From NCBI GenBank assembly GCA_023440865.1, contig JAEXRM010000002.1, positions 1 to 22,322 on the forward strand: DNA of 22,322 nt, written 5' to 3'. How positions within the stretch are numbered: the stretch's first letter is position 1; every line of letters starts with the position of its first letter. Source of the stretch: Bacillota bacterium (GTDB taxonomy: Bacteria; Bacillota; Clostridia; DSM-8532). Shown here one piece after another: positions 7,514 through 15,013 of the stretch. Made by a program: the position numbers and the translations under genes. The notes beneath the pieces were generated by a model. It ran no database searches. It worked only from the letters and a program-made list of their open reading frames with translations, and was not told where the DNA came from.

Positions 7514-8018
7514 CTGCGACCTCCTTTGCGGGCCGTTCCGTCGTTTTGAGGAAGACGGCGCCTTCATACACCTTGCTGATGATGTCGAGCGACTCGGTGT
7601 CGGAACCGGGATCGATCAGCAAGCCCGTCCGTGCCGTCTTCTCGTAGCGCGGCAGGTGGGCCATGCGGTCGCCGGATAGCTGCAAAAACGGATGCACCAG
7701 CGGAATCATGCGATCGTGCGCCTTCTTGATCTGCGCACTCACGAAGCCCATGCGCACGGGCGACGCGAGGACGGCGAGATCCCCCCAGACATAGCCCTTG
7801 AGCACTTCGACATGGTCGTCGCGCCGGACGCAGATGCCGGGCGTCTTGAGCCAGCAGTCATAGCAGCCGAGACAGTCGCCGATCTTCATGTCGCGCAGCA
7901 GCAGGGGACGCACCACGTTGCCCGCCGCGGAGAGCGCTTCGGTGACGGAGGTGCAGTACGCGTCGAATGCGCCGTTGCCGGCGTCCGGGTTTCCGTTCAG
8001 GAACAGGATTCGTTTCAT
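7494..8018 (-). CDS. Iron-sulfur flavoprotein-like NAD(P)H oxidoreductase
   Basis: A 174-residue flavodoxin-fold protein. MKRILFLNGNPDAGNG is the N-terminal strand and FMN-phosphate loop. It carries four cysteines spaced C49-x2-C52-x2-C55-x7-C63, a compact pattern close to that which binds a 4Fe-4S cluster in iron-sulfur flavoproteins (Isf) of anaerobes. SPVRMGFVSAQIKKAHDR is the usual flavin-loop segment. Start ATG 8018 follows AAGGAGG. It overlaps the padR-type stop as ATGA (4 nt), and its end overlaps the next flavoprotein gene by 20 nt, so all three genes are one translationally coupled unit. Isf proteins pass electrons from ferredoxin or reduced flavin to small acceptors such as O2, H2O2 or quinones. 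The acceptor here is unknown. Confidence 0.85.
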   Translation of the reverse strand: MKRILFLNGNPDAGNGAFDAYCTSVTEALSAAGNVVRPLLLRDMKIGDCLGCYDCWLKTPGICVRRDDHVEVLKGYVWGDLAVLASPVRMGFVSAQIKKAHDRMIPLVHPFLQLSGDRMAHLPRYEKTARTGLLIDPGSDTESLDIISKVYEGAVFLKTTERPAKEVADEIDGI

Positions 8019-8575
8019 GGCCTTTCCTCCTTCAGCAGGGTGAGACAATCCTCGCACCAGGCGAGCTTTGCCTGGACATCCCTGATTCCGTACAGCACCG
8101 TGGCAAGCTGGAACCGCGTTTTATGCCTGCAGGCCGGGTCCCGTTCCATCGCCTGCCGCATGTGGTCGGCGATGCATTGGTAGGTGCCCAGCAGTTCACC
8201 GCAAAAGCGCCTTGATCCCTCCAGCCGCTCCATGACGATAGAATCCGGTATCTCCGAGGAGAAGTACATCTTGAGCAGGAACTCGTACCGGGTCGGCGGA
8301 GACTCGCTGGGTATGGCAAGCCACTCCCGGAAAGCGGTTTGCCCCTTCTCCGTCATGTGGTAGACATGGCGGGCCTTTCCCTCGTTCATCTCCGTCCGGC
8401 GGTCGACCAGTCCCTCGGTCTCCATCTGCCGGAGAACGGGATAGATGTGGCCGTAGTTCTCGTTCCAGAAATGCGCGATGGAACCATCGCAGTATTTCTT
8501 GATGTCGTATCCGGATGCGGGACCCAGGCTCAGCACGCCAAGCAGGGCATATTTCGTCTTGTTTTCCTTGGCCAT
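8015..8575 (-). CDS. PadR-family transcriptional regulator
   Basis: A 186-residue regulator. Residues 8-85 form the PadR winged helix, with ALLGVLSLGPASGYDIKK, the NYGHIYPVLRQMETEGLV recognition segment and the wing leading to YHMTEKGQTAFREWL. Residues 90-183 are the helical C-terminal dimerisation domain. PadR proteins usually repress their neighbours and are released by small phenolic, drug-like or flavin ligands. It is the first gene of the overlapping unit, so it probably controls itself and the two flavoproteins. Start ATG 8575 follows AAGGAGG. Three cysteines near residues 149, 174 and 177 of the C-terminal domain could allow redox sensing, but this is speculative. Confidence 0.92.
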   Translation of the reverse strand: MAKENKTKYALLGVLSLGPASGYDIKKYCDGSIAHFWNENYGHIYPVLRQMETEGLVDRRTEMNEGKARHVYHMTEKGQTAFREWLAIPSESPPTRYEFLLKMYFSSEIPDSIVMERLEGSRRFCGELLGTYQCIADHMRQAMERDPACRHKTRFQLATVLYGIRDVQAKLAWCEDCLTLLKEERP

Positions 8576-8593
8576 GAAGCCTCCTTGCCGCGG

Positions 8594-8663
8594 GAACCGG
8601 TTGCAGCCGGTTCATCGTGTTGGACAGCATGCCTGCGTGAAAGGTGGGGGCATGCCGGCATGC
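8594..8663 (-). promoter_or_regulatory. Candidate operator region of the PadR unit
   Basis: Between the M23 terminator and the padR-type start are two palindromic elements: an inverted repeat GAACCGG-N6-CCGGTTC (8594-8613) and a perfect 14-bp palindrome GCATGCCGGCATGC (8650-8663). A third GCATGC lies at 8627-8632. PadR regulators bind inverted repeats close to their own promoters. No convincing -35/-10 pair is visible here, so which element is the operator is open. Confidence 0.4.
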
Positions 8664-8697
8664 AAAAGACCCCGCATCACGTATCGATGCGGGGTCT
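8664..8697 (-). terminator. Terminator of the M23 peptidase gene
   Basis: A perfect 12-bp stem (AGACCCCGCATC at 8667-8678, GATGCGGGGTCT at 8686-8697) with a 7-nt loop begins 26 bp past the peptidase stop. On the minus strand it is followed by TTTTGC, a short T-tract. The stem is strong and the T-run short. Confidence 0.8.
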
Positions 8698-8723
8698 CCA
8701 TGGTGTTTGCGGGAGGGGGTGTG

Positions 8724-9896
8724 TCAGTTGCCTGTCACATACTTGAGCGGATTCTGGCGCTCGCCATCCTTGCGGACCTCGAAGTGCAGGTGAGGCCCGG
8801 TGGACAGGCCCGTGCTGCCGACCTTGGCGATGACGTCGCCCGCCTTGACGGACTGGCCTTCCTTGACGAGGATGCCGCCTTTCATGATGTGCAGGTAGAA
8901 TGTCGAAATACCGCCACCATGGTCGAGAATGACGGTGTACCCCGAGCCGCCGCTGTGCCAGCGGGCGGAGATGACGGTTCCATCGGCCGCGGCATGGATG
9001 TAGGCCCCCTTCGGTGCGTTGATGTCGAGACCGCCGTGGAATTTCTTGTACTTGAGGATGGGATGGATGCGGTAGCCGAAGGGGGAGGAGATGCCCTCGT
9101 ACCCGGGCGTCGGCCACTGCATGGTGCCGCCGATGTACTTGCCGGTGGACTGCAGCTTCCGGATGAGATCCCCGAGCTCCTGCGCTTCCGCTTCGAGCTG
9201 GTCCTCCTCCTTCTCGAGCTGCGCGATGCTCTTCTCGCTCTTGCTGACACGGGCCTCGGCGGTGGAGCGCGACACGGTCAGCTCGTCGATCTGCTTGAGG
9301 CTCGATTCGAGCTGGGACTGCGCGTTTTCCTCCTCCTGCTCCTTTTGTTCCTTGAGGTCGGCGATCTCCTGCTTCTTGGCGGTGAGACTGTCCATCATCG
9401 CCTGGTCGCTCGCGGCGACGGTCTTCATCGCCTGCGCGCTCCGGATGAGGTCGGTGAGCGAGTTGCCGTTGAAGGAGTCAAGCACGCCCTTGTACGCCTT
9501 GTTGTGCTGGTACATCGCGATCATGCGCGCCTGGAACAGTGCGAGCTGCGCATCGTATTCCCGCTCGGCCTCGGCGATGGCGTTTTCAAGCGTGGCGATG
9601 GCGGACTCGATCTCGGCGATGCGCGCCTCGATCTGCTGCTTTTCATAGCCCTTGTCGACAAGATCCTGGACGATCTTGTCACGCGCCTGCTTGTCCTTGA
9701 GCAGATTCTTCTTGGCCGCCTTCTTCTGGGCGGCGACGTCGTTGAGCTCCTGCTGTGTCTTGTTGAGCTCCTTGCTTGCCTGGGTGCTGGTAAGGGCCGA
9801 CATCGGCACGACCGTTGCCAGGAGGAGCGAAAGCATGAGGGTGGAGAGCAGGTTCCGTTTCATGCGTCGGTTTCGTACGGCTTGGACTGGCTTCAT
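8724..9896 (-). CDS. Secreted coiled-coil M23 (lysostaphin-type) endopeptidase
   Basis: A 390-residue peptidoglycan hydrolase of EnvC-like architecture. A basic N-region and hydrophobic core (about residues 15-35) ending in ALTSTQA-S form a signal peptide. Residues 41-250 are a long Glu/Lys/Gln-rich coiled coil. The C-terminal M23 domain (about 255-390) keeps all key residues: zinc ligands H287 and D291 (HGGLD) and H371 (HLHFE), and catalytic-site histidines H336 (FYLH) and H369. It probably cuts peptide crosslinks at the cell wall during division or daughter separation. I chose ATG 9896 because GGGAG lies 5 nt upstream; ATG 9863 has no ribosome site and ATG 9920 is less well placed. It stands alone with its own promoter and terminator. 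Confidence 0.9.
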   Translation of the reverse strand: MKPVQAVRNRRMKRNLLSTLMLSLLLATVVPMSALTSTQASKELNKTQQELNDVAAQKKAAKKNLLKDKQARDKIVQDLVDKGYEKQQIEARIAEIESAIATLENAIAEAEREYDAQLALFQARMIAMYQHNKAYKGVLDSFNGNSLTDLIRSAQAMKTVAASDQAMMDSLTAKKQEIADLKEQKEQEEENAQSQLESSLKQIDELTVSRSTAEARVSKSEKSIAQLEKEEDQLEAEAQELGDLIRKLQSTGKYIGGTMQWPTPGYEGISSPFGYRIHPILKYKKFHGGLDINAPKGAYIHAAADGTVISARWHSGGSGYTVILDHGGGISTFYLHIMKGGILVKEGQSVKAGDVIAKVGSTGLSTGPHLHFEVRKDGERQNPLKYVTGN

Positions 9897-10038
9897 TCTG
9901 TCTCCCGTTGCCGGCACCACATTTCCCCATGTGGGAGAAAGGCGCGCCGGCTGTCATACATGGCGGACTTGCCGCAGGGACGTCCGCTCGTCTCTGGGGT
10001 TTGATCGGAATGGCCGCATCTGAATCTGAAACATGGTC

Positions 10039-10069
10039 ATTATAACACAGGCTGTGCGAAAAGTGTCGA
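10039..10069 (-). promoter_or_regulatory. Candidate promoter of the M23 peptidase gene
   Basis: On the minus strand a perfect TATAAT (10044-10039) is preceded by TCGACA (10069-10064) with a 19-bp spacer, longer than ideal. Transcription would begin near 10032, giving a leader of about 135 nt. The remainder of the 292-bp gap 9897-10188 holds no other recognisable element. Confidence 0.5.
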
Positions 10070-10188
10070 GTGCAATTGTGTGAAAGTGACAGAAAGACTT
10101 GGCAATGCTGCGCCGGGTGACGCGCCCCGGGGCCGGGAGGCTTCGCCCTCTTCACGGGAGTCGGCTTGTCGCCTGGTTCAAAGGGGGC

Positions 10189-11127
10189 TCATCCTTTGAC
10201 TTTTGTCCGGTCGGCCACCCGATAGAACATCTTGCAGGTGATGCCGCTGTCGTAATCGCCGAATCCTTTGCCGAAAATGGAGACGCCTCCTTGGTTGATG
10301 GCATTTTCGGCCGCCTCGATCGACAGCGTGATGTCCGATCGGGGTGAGATGCCCAGGTCGTTGATCGTCTTGTCCGAGATCCGCAGACCGTCGATGAAGC
10401 AGCCCGTCTCGTTGATCGTCAGCAGCTTGAGCTTGCCGTACTGGCCAAGGTTGCGGAACCACCAGGCCGGGGTGAAGATGCCCCTGCGGTCGTTGAACTC
10501 GCCGGGACTTGTGAAGTAACCCAATGGAATGCCGTTGAGGCGGAAGCTGATGTCGGAAGGGTAGTGCATGGTGTAGCCGGGGGCTTCGGAAGCCAGCTCC
10601 ATGCCGATTTGCAGCTCCGTGCATTCCTCCGAGGGTTTGAGACTGTTGGGCAGCTGGTAGGTGACATACCCCTTGGAAAACCACAGCAGTCGCGCGTTGA
10701 TGCGCTCGGGAAAAGCGAAGTAACGCGGATCGTCGAGCTCGCCGATGATGACCGTCTCGTTGACGATGCCGCAGGTGGGCATGATCTTGTAGTCGACATA
10801 GTGGCCGATGCCGATGTCGAAGGAATAGACATTCTTGGTGATCTCGTCCTCGCCGAACATGTCGATGATGATTTTCGTGGACTTGAGCGAACAGACCTTC
10901 TGCGCTCCGCGCACGCCCGGCATCGACTGGATCTGGATGAGGCCGGCGTCATGCAGCTTGCGGATGTGCGCCGTGATGGCGCCGTTGGTGAGCGCGAGGC
11001 TGCGCGCGAGGTGGTTGAGGTTGGTCTCTCCGTTCTGCATGAGAATGTTCAGGATTTCGATGCGCACTTCCGAGTTCAGCGCGTCGAACACATGCATGCC
11101 CTTCTTCATGTCCGTGATGTGGATCAT
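10189..11127 (-). CDS. ArsR-type winged-helix regulator of the arabinan operon
   Basis: A 312-residue regulator. Residues about 11-85 form an ArsR-like winged helix (ALNSEVRIEILNILMQNGETNLNHLARSLALTNGAITAHIRKLHDAGLIQ). The remaining ~225 residues form a large, mostly beta-type domain that I do not recognise. It has short Trp/Tyr-rich stretches (ARLLWFSKGYVTYQLP, PAWWFRNLG) compatible with sugar binding. From memory, ArsR-like proteins of ~300 residues sit beside arabinofuranosidase genes in other Bacillota. It is transcribed divergently from the transport/hydrolase operon, so it is the obvious candidate regulator of that operon, sensing arabinose or an arabino-oligosaccharide (inference). The ATG 11127 has GGGAAAGG upstream. 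MKKG at 11109 is an alternative start. Confidence 0.8.
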   Translation of the reverse strand: MIHITDMKKGMHVFDALNSEVRIEILNILMQNGETNLNHLARSLALTNGAITAHIRKLHDAGLIQIQSMPGVRGAQKVCSLKSTKIIIDMFGEDEITKNVYSFDIGIGHYVDYKIMPTCGIVNETVIIGELDDPRYFAFPERINARLLWFSKGYVTYQLPNSLKPSEECTELQIGMELASEAPGYTMHYPSDISFRLNGIPLGYFTSPGEFNDRRGIFTPAWWFRNLGQYGKLKLLTINETGCFIDGLRISDKTINDLGISPRSDITLSIEAAENAINQGGVSIFGKGFGDYDSGITCKMFYRVADRTKVKG

Positions 11128-11200
11128 GTGGTGCCTTTCCCGTACCCTTTGGCAGGTGGGATACCCGCCTTCATTCGACGCGCCTACAGGGCGAAATTAA

Positions 11201-11229
11201 TTGATATGGCTGAGAATTGAATATTACAA
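11201..11229 (-). promoter_or_regulatory. Candidate promoter of the ArsR-type regulator
   Basis: On the minus strand TTGTAA (11229-11224) and TATCAA (11206-11201) are separated by 17 bp, with a start expected near 11194. It is a moderate match. The 338-bp gap 11128-11465 is AT-rich and holds this promoter, the divergent operon promoter and recurring CTAAAA elements (11236, 11298, 11417 and 11437), but no convincing gene. Confidence 0.4.
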
Positions 11230-11360
11230 TCTTACCTAAAATAAATGAGAGCGTCAACGAGATGGAAAAAATTGCATGCCAATTTGTGTATAGTGCCCTA
11301 AAAATGGAGGATTGTTTGAGCTTGAATCACAAAAGCCATAAAAAAACAGCGAGCACCCTG

Positions 11361-11390
11361 TTGACATGCCGTCGTTCCCGGTGCTACGAT
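11361..11390 (+). promoter_or_regulatory. Promoter of the arabinan transport/hydrolase operon
   Basis: A perfect TTGACA (11361-11366), an 18-bp spacer and TACGAT (11385-11390), with TG one base upstream of the -10 (extended -10). The start would be near 11397, just before the tandem operator-like repeats and ~69 nt before the first gene. Confidence 0.75.
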
Positions 11391-11400
11391 GGGTCCATCA

Positions 11401-11442
11401 AATAGTTTTGCTTGATCTAAAATAGTTTAAGCAAAGCTAAAA
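11401..11442 (+). promoter_or_regulatory. Tandem operator-like repeats at the operon start site
   Basis: Two adjacent 20-bp units (11401-11420 and 11421-11440) share AATAGTTT at their start and CTAA at their end, matching at 13 of 20 positions. CTAAAA recurs at 11417-11422 and 11437-11442. The outer arms TAGTTTTGCTT (11403-11413) and AAGCAAAGCTA (11429-11439) are also inverted repeats with 10 of 11 matches. A 20-bp period is about two helical turns, so two protein dimers could bind one face. Placement just after the start site suggests repression, probably by the divergent regulator. Confidence 0.55.
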
Positions 11443-11465
11443 CAAAACCGAACAAGGAGGAACCC

Positions 11466-13031
11466 ATGAAGAAGATCCTTTCTCTTGCCCTTGCCATGGT
11501 CCTGCTGGTTTCCCTCTTCGCCGGCTGTGGCGGCACCCCTGCGGGCTCCGACACCGCGTCCCCCTCCGCCTCGGCTTCCGCTGAAGCATCGGGCGAGACC
11601 GCCGCGTCCGGGACACCCGCGGCCCAGGACGGCGAGAAGGTCGTCCTGAATGTGTCCGTGTTCGCGCAGGAGCACGAGCAGGTCATGTACAAGGAAGTCA
11701 TCAAGAAGTTCGAGGAGAAGTTCAACTGCACGGTCAACTTCCAGGTGGCCGGCGACCAGTACTGGCCCGAACTCGAGGCCGCCCTCACCGCCAACACCGC
11801 ACCCGACGTCTTCTACCTCGGCCTCGGCGACATCAAGAAGCGCGTATGGGCCGACAAGATCGTCGCGCTCGACGACCTGCTCGACACCTCCTCCTTGGGC
11901 AAGATCTGGCCCGACGCCCTCAATCTCTACAAGTACGACGTCGACACCAATGTGCTCGGCGAAGGCAAGATCTGGGCGCTGCCGAAGGATTTTTCCGCCG
12001 TGTCCATGACGGTCAACCGCGCCATCATCGAAAAGCGCCGCGCCGAGATCGAAGCCCTGGTCAAGAACGGCACCCTGCCCTTCTTCCCGGAAATCGACGC
12101 CAATGGCAACCTGCCGGTCTACACCTTCACCGAGTTCGCCACCCTGTGCAAGACCCTGACCTTCGAGGATCCGACCCTGCCCGAAACCGCGGGCTCCAAG
12201 CAGGTCTACGGCACACACCTGTGGGAGGACTTCACCCTGCAGCCCTTCATCTGGGGCGCCGGCGGCGAATACCTCTCGGCTGACCGCACCAAGGTGCTGT
12301 TCGATTCCCCCGCGTTCATCGAAGGCTATGAAGGCTTCACCCGCATCATCGAGATGGGCGGCTCCGGTCTGTCCACAGACGAGACATCCGGCTACCTGAA
12401 GTTCCTCGCCGGCCGCGTCGCCTACTTCCCCTGCGGTACCTGGGACGTCGGCGCCTTCCAGGCGATCGAGAACGACACCGCCGTCAACCCCGACAAGTCC
12501 TGGTTCGACTTCGACGTCGCGCCGTGGCCGATCTCCGACAAATACAAGGATGCCACCATCGCCGAGCGCCAGGACAAGTGGGCCGGCCGCGTGGACTCCA
12601 TCGGCTACTGCGTCTCCAGGGAATCCAAGAACCAGAAGCTCGCCGCCGAGCTCGCCTACATGCTTTCGGCCGACGAAGAGGTGCAGCGCTACCTTGCCAA
12701 GCAGGGCGGCCAGCTCCCGAACATCCAGGCCATGGCCGAGGGCGAATACCTCACCGACAACAGCTACTTCCCCGAATCCCGCGCCGTGTTCGTCAACATG
12801 CTCAAGGGCCAGAATGGCAAGCGCGTGCCGACTTCCCTCACCTTCAACGGCCTGTGGCACTCCGACGGCTTCATCTCCGGCGTGGATGCCGTGTGGAGCT
12901 ATTATGAAAAGAGCGACAAGGGTGTGACCCCCATGAGCGCATCCGACTACTGCAAGAGCATCCAGGCCAATGCCCAGGCGCTGCTCGACCAGGCCATCCA
13001 GGATGAGGCCGATGTCAACCCCAATCCGTAA
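11466..13031 (+). CDS. ABC transporter solute-binding lipoprotein (family 1), arabino-oligosaccharide type
   Basis: A 521-residue extracellular sugar-binding lipoprotein. Residues 1-20 are a signal peptide with lipobox LFAG-C21; Cys21 would be lipidated. A Ser/Ala/Thr/Gly-rich linker (22-55) tethers the binding domain. The family 1 solute-binding fold starts at VVLNVSVFAQEHEQ and includes the typical YWPELEAALTANTAPDVFYLG segment. ATG 11466 follows AGGAGG at 5 nt spacing. It is the first gene of the operon, followed by two permeases, GH51 and GH43 enzymes. This context points to arabino-oligosaccharides as ligand, like AraN in the AraNPQ system; the specificity is inferred from neighbours, not from binding-site residues. 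Confidence 0.9.
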   Translation: MKKILSLALAMVLLVSLFAGCGGTPAGSDTASPSASASAEASGETAASGTPAAQDGEKVVLNVSVFAQEHEQVMYKEVIKKFEEKFNCTVNFQVAGDQYWPELEAALTANTAPDVFYLGLGDIKKRVWADKIVALDDLLDTSSLGKIWPDALNLYKYDVDTNVLGEGKIWALPKDFSAVSMTVNRAIIEKRRAEIEALVKNGTLPFFPEIDANGNLPVYTFTEFATLCKTLTFEDPTLPETAGSKQVYGTHLWEDFTLQPFIWGAGGEYLSADRTKVLFDSPAFIEGYEGFTRIIEMGGSGLSTDETSGYLKFLAGRVAYFPCGTWDVGAFQAIENDTAVNPDKSWFDFDVAPWPISDKYKDATIAERQDKWAGRVDSIGYCVSRESKNQKLAAELAYMLSADEEVQRYLAKQGGQLPNIQAMAEGEYLTDNSYFPESRAVFVNMLKGQNGKRVPTSLTFNGLWHSDGFISGVDAVWSYYEKSDKGVTPMSASDYCKSIQANAQALLDQAIQDEADVNPNP

Positions 13032-13129
13032 CCGCTCCCTCGTTTCCGTGATGGAACCGCGCGGCAACCATGACCGCCATCCACTGGGAGCATGAACCCC
13101 TGCCAACCATCCATCCCCGTACGAACGGC

Positions 13130-13170
13130 ATGCGGCGGAAGAGGCCGGTCAACGACCTCTTCCGCCGCAT
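13130..13170 (+). other. Strong hairpin between binding-protein and permease genes
   Basis: A perfect 15-bp inverted repeat (ATGCGGCGGAAGAGG at 13130-13144, CCTCTTCCGCCGCAT at 13156-13170) with an 11-nt loop lies in the 241-bp gap between the first two operon genes. No T-run follows, so it is not a typical terminator. In other sugar ABC operons such hairpins protect the binding-protein mRNA from 3' decay or partly stop transcription, so the binding protein is made in excess over the permeases. Confidence 0.75.
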
Positions 13171-13272
13171 CCATGATGGGTAACAAACAGGATGACGGCG
13201 ATGATCCGGGCAACAGCCCGTCATTGCCGCATCCATGAATGGGAACAATCCGGCATCGCGGGAGGCGCCGTC

Positions 13273-14202
13273 ATGAAAAGCCCGACAGGCAAGAAACTCA
13301 ACTACCGCGCGATGGACAACCTCTGGGGCTACGCCTTCGTGGCCATTCCCCTCATCGGGCTGCTGGTCTTCGTGACCATCCCGCTGCTGATGTCCATCTA
13401 CGCGAGCTTCACCTCCTGGCCGCTGGGACAGAAGATCACCTCGGCCAGGTGGGTCGGCCTGAAGAACTACATCACGATGTTCAAGGCGCCCCTGTTCTGG
13501 AAGAGCCTTGAGAACACCTTCTACTACATGGTCGGCATACCAATCGGGCTGGTGCTGTCGCTGATGTACGCCTCGCTGATGAATCGGGGCACACGCTACG
13601 AGACGGTGTTCCGCGTGCTCTACTACACGCCGGTCATCACGAGTGTCGTTGCCGTCAGCTTCGTGTTCCAGCGCCTGTTCATGTCCGACGGCGGCGTCAT
13701 CAACACGTTCCTCTCCGCCATCGGCTTCCAGAACCCGCCGAACTGGATGAGCCATCCGGGCTATACGAAGTGGGTCGTCATCATCCTCGCGGTCTGGAAG
13801 GGACTCGGCGGCTCGATCATCCTGTACATCGCCGGCATGCAGGGCATCTCGCAGTCGTTCTACGAGGCGGCGAAGATCGATGGCGCAGGCTGGTTCTACA
13901 CCTTCAGGAAAATCACGATGCCGCTTCTGATGCCCGTCACGTTCTACCTCATCGTCACCGGCATCATCGGCGGCGCGCAGCTGTATGTCGAACCCCGCCT
14001 GATGTTTGCGAACAACGGGCCATCCAACAGCACCTTCACCACCGTCATCCACCTCTACGACAGCACGTTCAAGAACTCCAAGGCCGGCTACGGCAGCGCC
14101 GTTTCCATCGTGCTGGGCATCATCGTGTTCATTGTGACAGCCATCCAGTTCTACATCAACGGAAGGGGGGAGCGCAATGAAAAAGCAAAGAAAGCTGCTT
14201 GA
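13273..14202 (+). CDS. ABC sugar transporter permease 1 (MalF/AraP type)
   Basis: A 309-residue inner permease subunit with about six membrane helices; clear ones are near residues 20-46, 83-102, 117-134, 165-187, 219-236 and 275-295. The cytoplasmic EAA loop, which docks the ATPase, is EAAKIDGAGWFYTFRKI (198-214). Start ATG 13273 follows GGGAGG with 7 nt spacing. ATG 13192 would add 27 hydrophilic residues not seen in the family. Its 3' end overlaps the next permease gene by 26 nt, so the two subunits are translationally coupled and would form a 1:1 heterodimer. No ATPase gene is present nearby. Confidence 0.92.
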   Translation: MKSPTGKKLNYRAMDNLWGYAFVAIPLIGLLVFVTIPLLMSIYASFTSWPLGQKITSARWVGLKNYITMFKAPLFWKSLENTFYYMVGIPIGLVLSLMYASLMNRGTRYETVFRVLYYTPVITSVVAVSFVFQRLFMSDGGVINTFLSAIGFQNPPNWMSHPGYTKWVVIILAVWKGLGGSIILYIAGMQGISQSFYEAAKIDGAGWFYTFRKITMPLLMPVTFYLIVTGIIGGAQLYVEPRLMFANNGPSNSTFTTVIHLYDSTFKNSKAGYGSAVSIVLGIIVFIVTAIQFYINGRGERNEKAKKAA

Positions 14203-15007
14203 CGTGCTGGTGTTCGTGTTTCTGGCCGTCGGCTCCGTCTTCATGCTCTATCCCTTCATCTGGATGATCTTCACCTCGTTCAAGCCCAAGATGCACATCT
14301 ACCTGGGCGGTCTGCTGCCCAAGGTGTGGGACTTCTCGAGCTATGTGCAGATCTGGTCGGAGATCCCGCTCGTGCGCGGCTTCCTCAACACCATCCTGTA
14401 CTCCGTGCCGCCGGTCTTCGTGGGCTCCCTGGTGTCGGTCGCGGCGGCGTTCGCCTTTGCCAAGATCAACTTCAAGGGCAAGCACGTCATCTTCCTGCTG
14501 CTGCTCAGTGCCATCATGGTGCCGTTTCCGACGATCATGATCCCGCAGTTCGTGCTCTTTTCCGAGCTCAAGCTTTTGGCGACGCCCTGGCCGCTCATTC
14601 TGCCCAAGCTCACCGGCAACGTGCTGATGATCTTCTTCCTCAAGCAGTACCTGGCCTATGTGCCCGACTCGGTCATCGAGGCAGCCAAGATCGACGGCTG
14701 CAACTACTTCCAGATCTACCGCCGCATCATCCTGCACCTGGTCGGGCCCGCGCTGGCCGCCCATGCGGTGCTGTGGTTCATCGGCTCCTGGAACGATTAC
14801 CTGGCGCCAACGATCTTCATCAAGAACGAGATCTGGCAGCCCGTGACGGTCATGGTCGCCAAGTTCAACGAGCAGTATGCCATCAACACGCACGTGCCCC
14901 GCATCATGGCCGGATCGGTCCTTTTGCTGGTGCCGGTCCTGGTCATCTACGGCATCTTCCAGAAGTGGATCATCGAATCCGTCGTGTTCTCAAGCGTAAA
15001 GGAGTAA
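14177..15007 (+). CDS. ABC sugar transporter permease 2 (MalG/AraQ type)
   Basis: A 276-residue permease of the MalG type. The N-terminal helix (8-34, ending YPFIWMIFTSFKP) is characteristic, and further helices lie near 70-96, 103-126, 138-157, 187-206 and the C-terminus. The EAA loop is EAAKIDGCNYFQIYRRI (168-184). GGGGGGAG upstream of ATG 14177 lies inside the end of the preceding permease gene. The stop codon sits in AAAGGAGTAA, so its last codons supply the ribosome site of abfA. The gene is the fourth element of a compact transport-plus-hydrolase operon. Confidence 0.92.
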   Translation: MKKQRKLLDVLVFVFLAVGSVFMLYPFIWMIFTSFKPKMHIYLGGLLPKVWDFSSYVQIWSEIPLVRGFLNTILYSVPPVFVGSLVSVAAAFAFAKINFKGKHVIFLLLLSAIMVPFPTIMIPQFVLFSELKLLATPWPLILPKLTGNVLMIFFLKQYLAYVPDSVIEAAKIDGCNYFQIYRRIILHLVGPALAAHAVLWFIGSWNDYLAPTIFIKNEIWQPVTVMVAKFNEQYAINTHVPRIMAGSVLLLVPVLVIYGIFQKWIIESVVFSSVKE

Positions 15008-15013
15008 ACAGCA

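Noticed and set aside
11217..11405. A 62-codon open frame in the arabinan promoter region
   Set aside because: It runs through the TTGACA/TACGAT promoter and has no good ribosome site at its ATG; more likely non-coding.
11427..13106. An antisense open frame of 559 codons opposite the solute-binding lipoprotein gene
   Set aside because: Same codon-opposite artefact; the sense strand has a lipobox, an AGGAGG site and family similarity.
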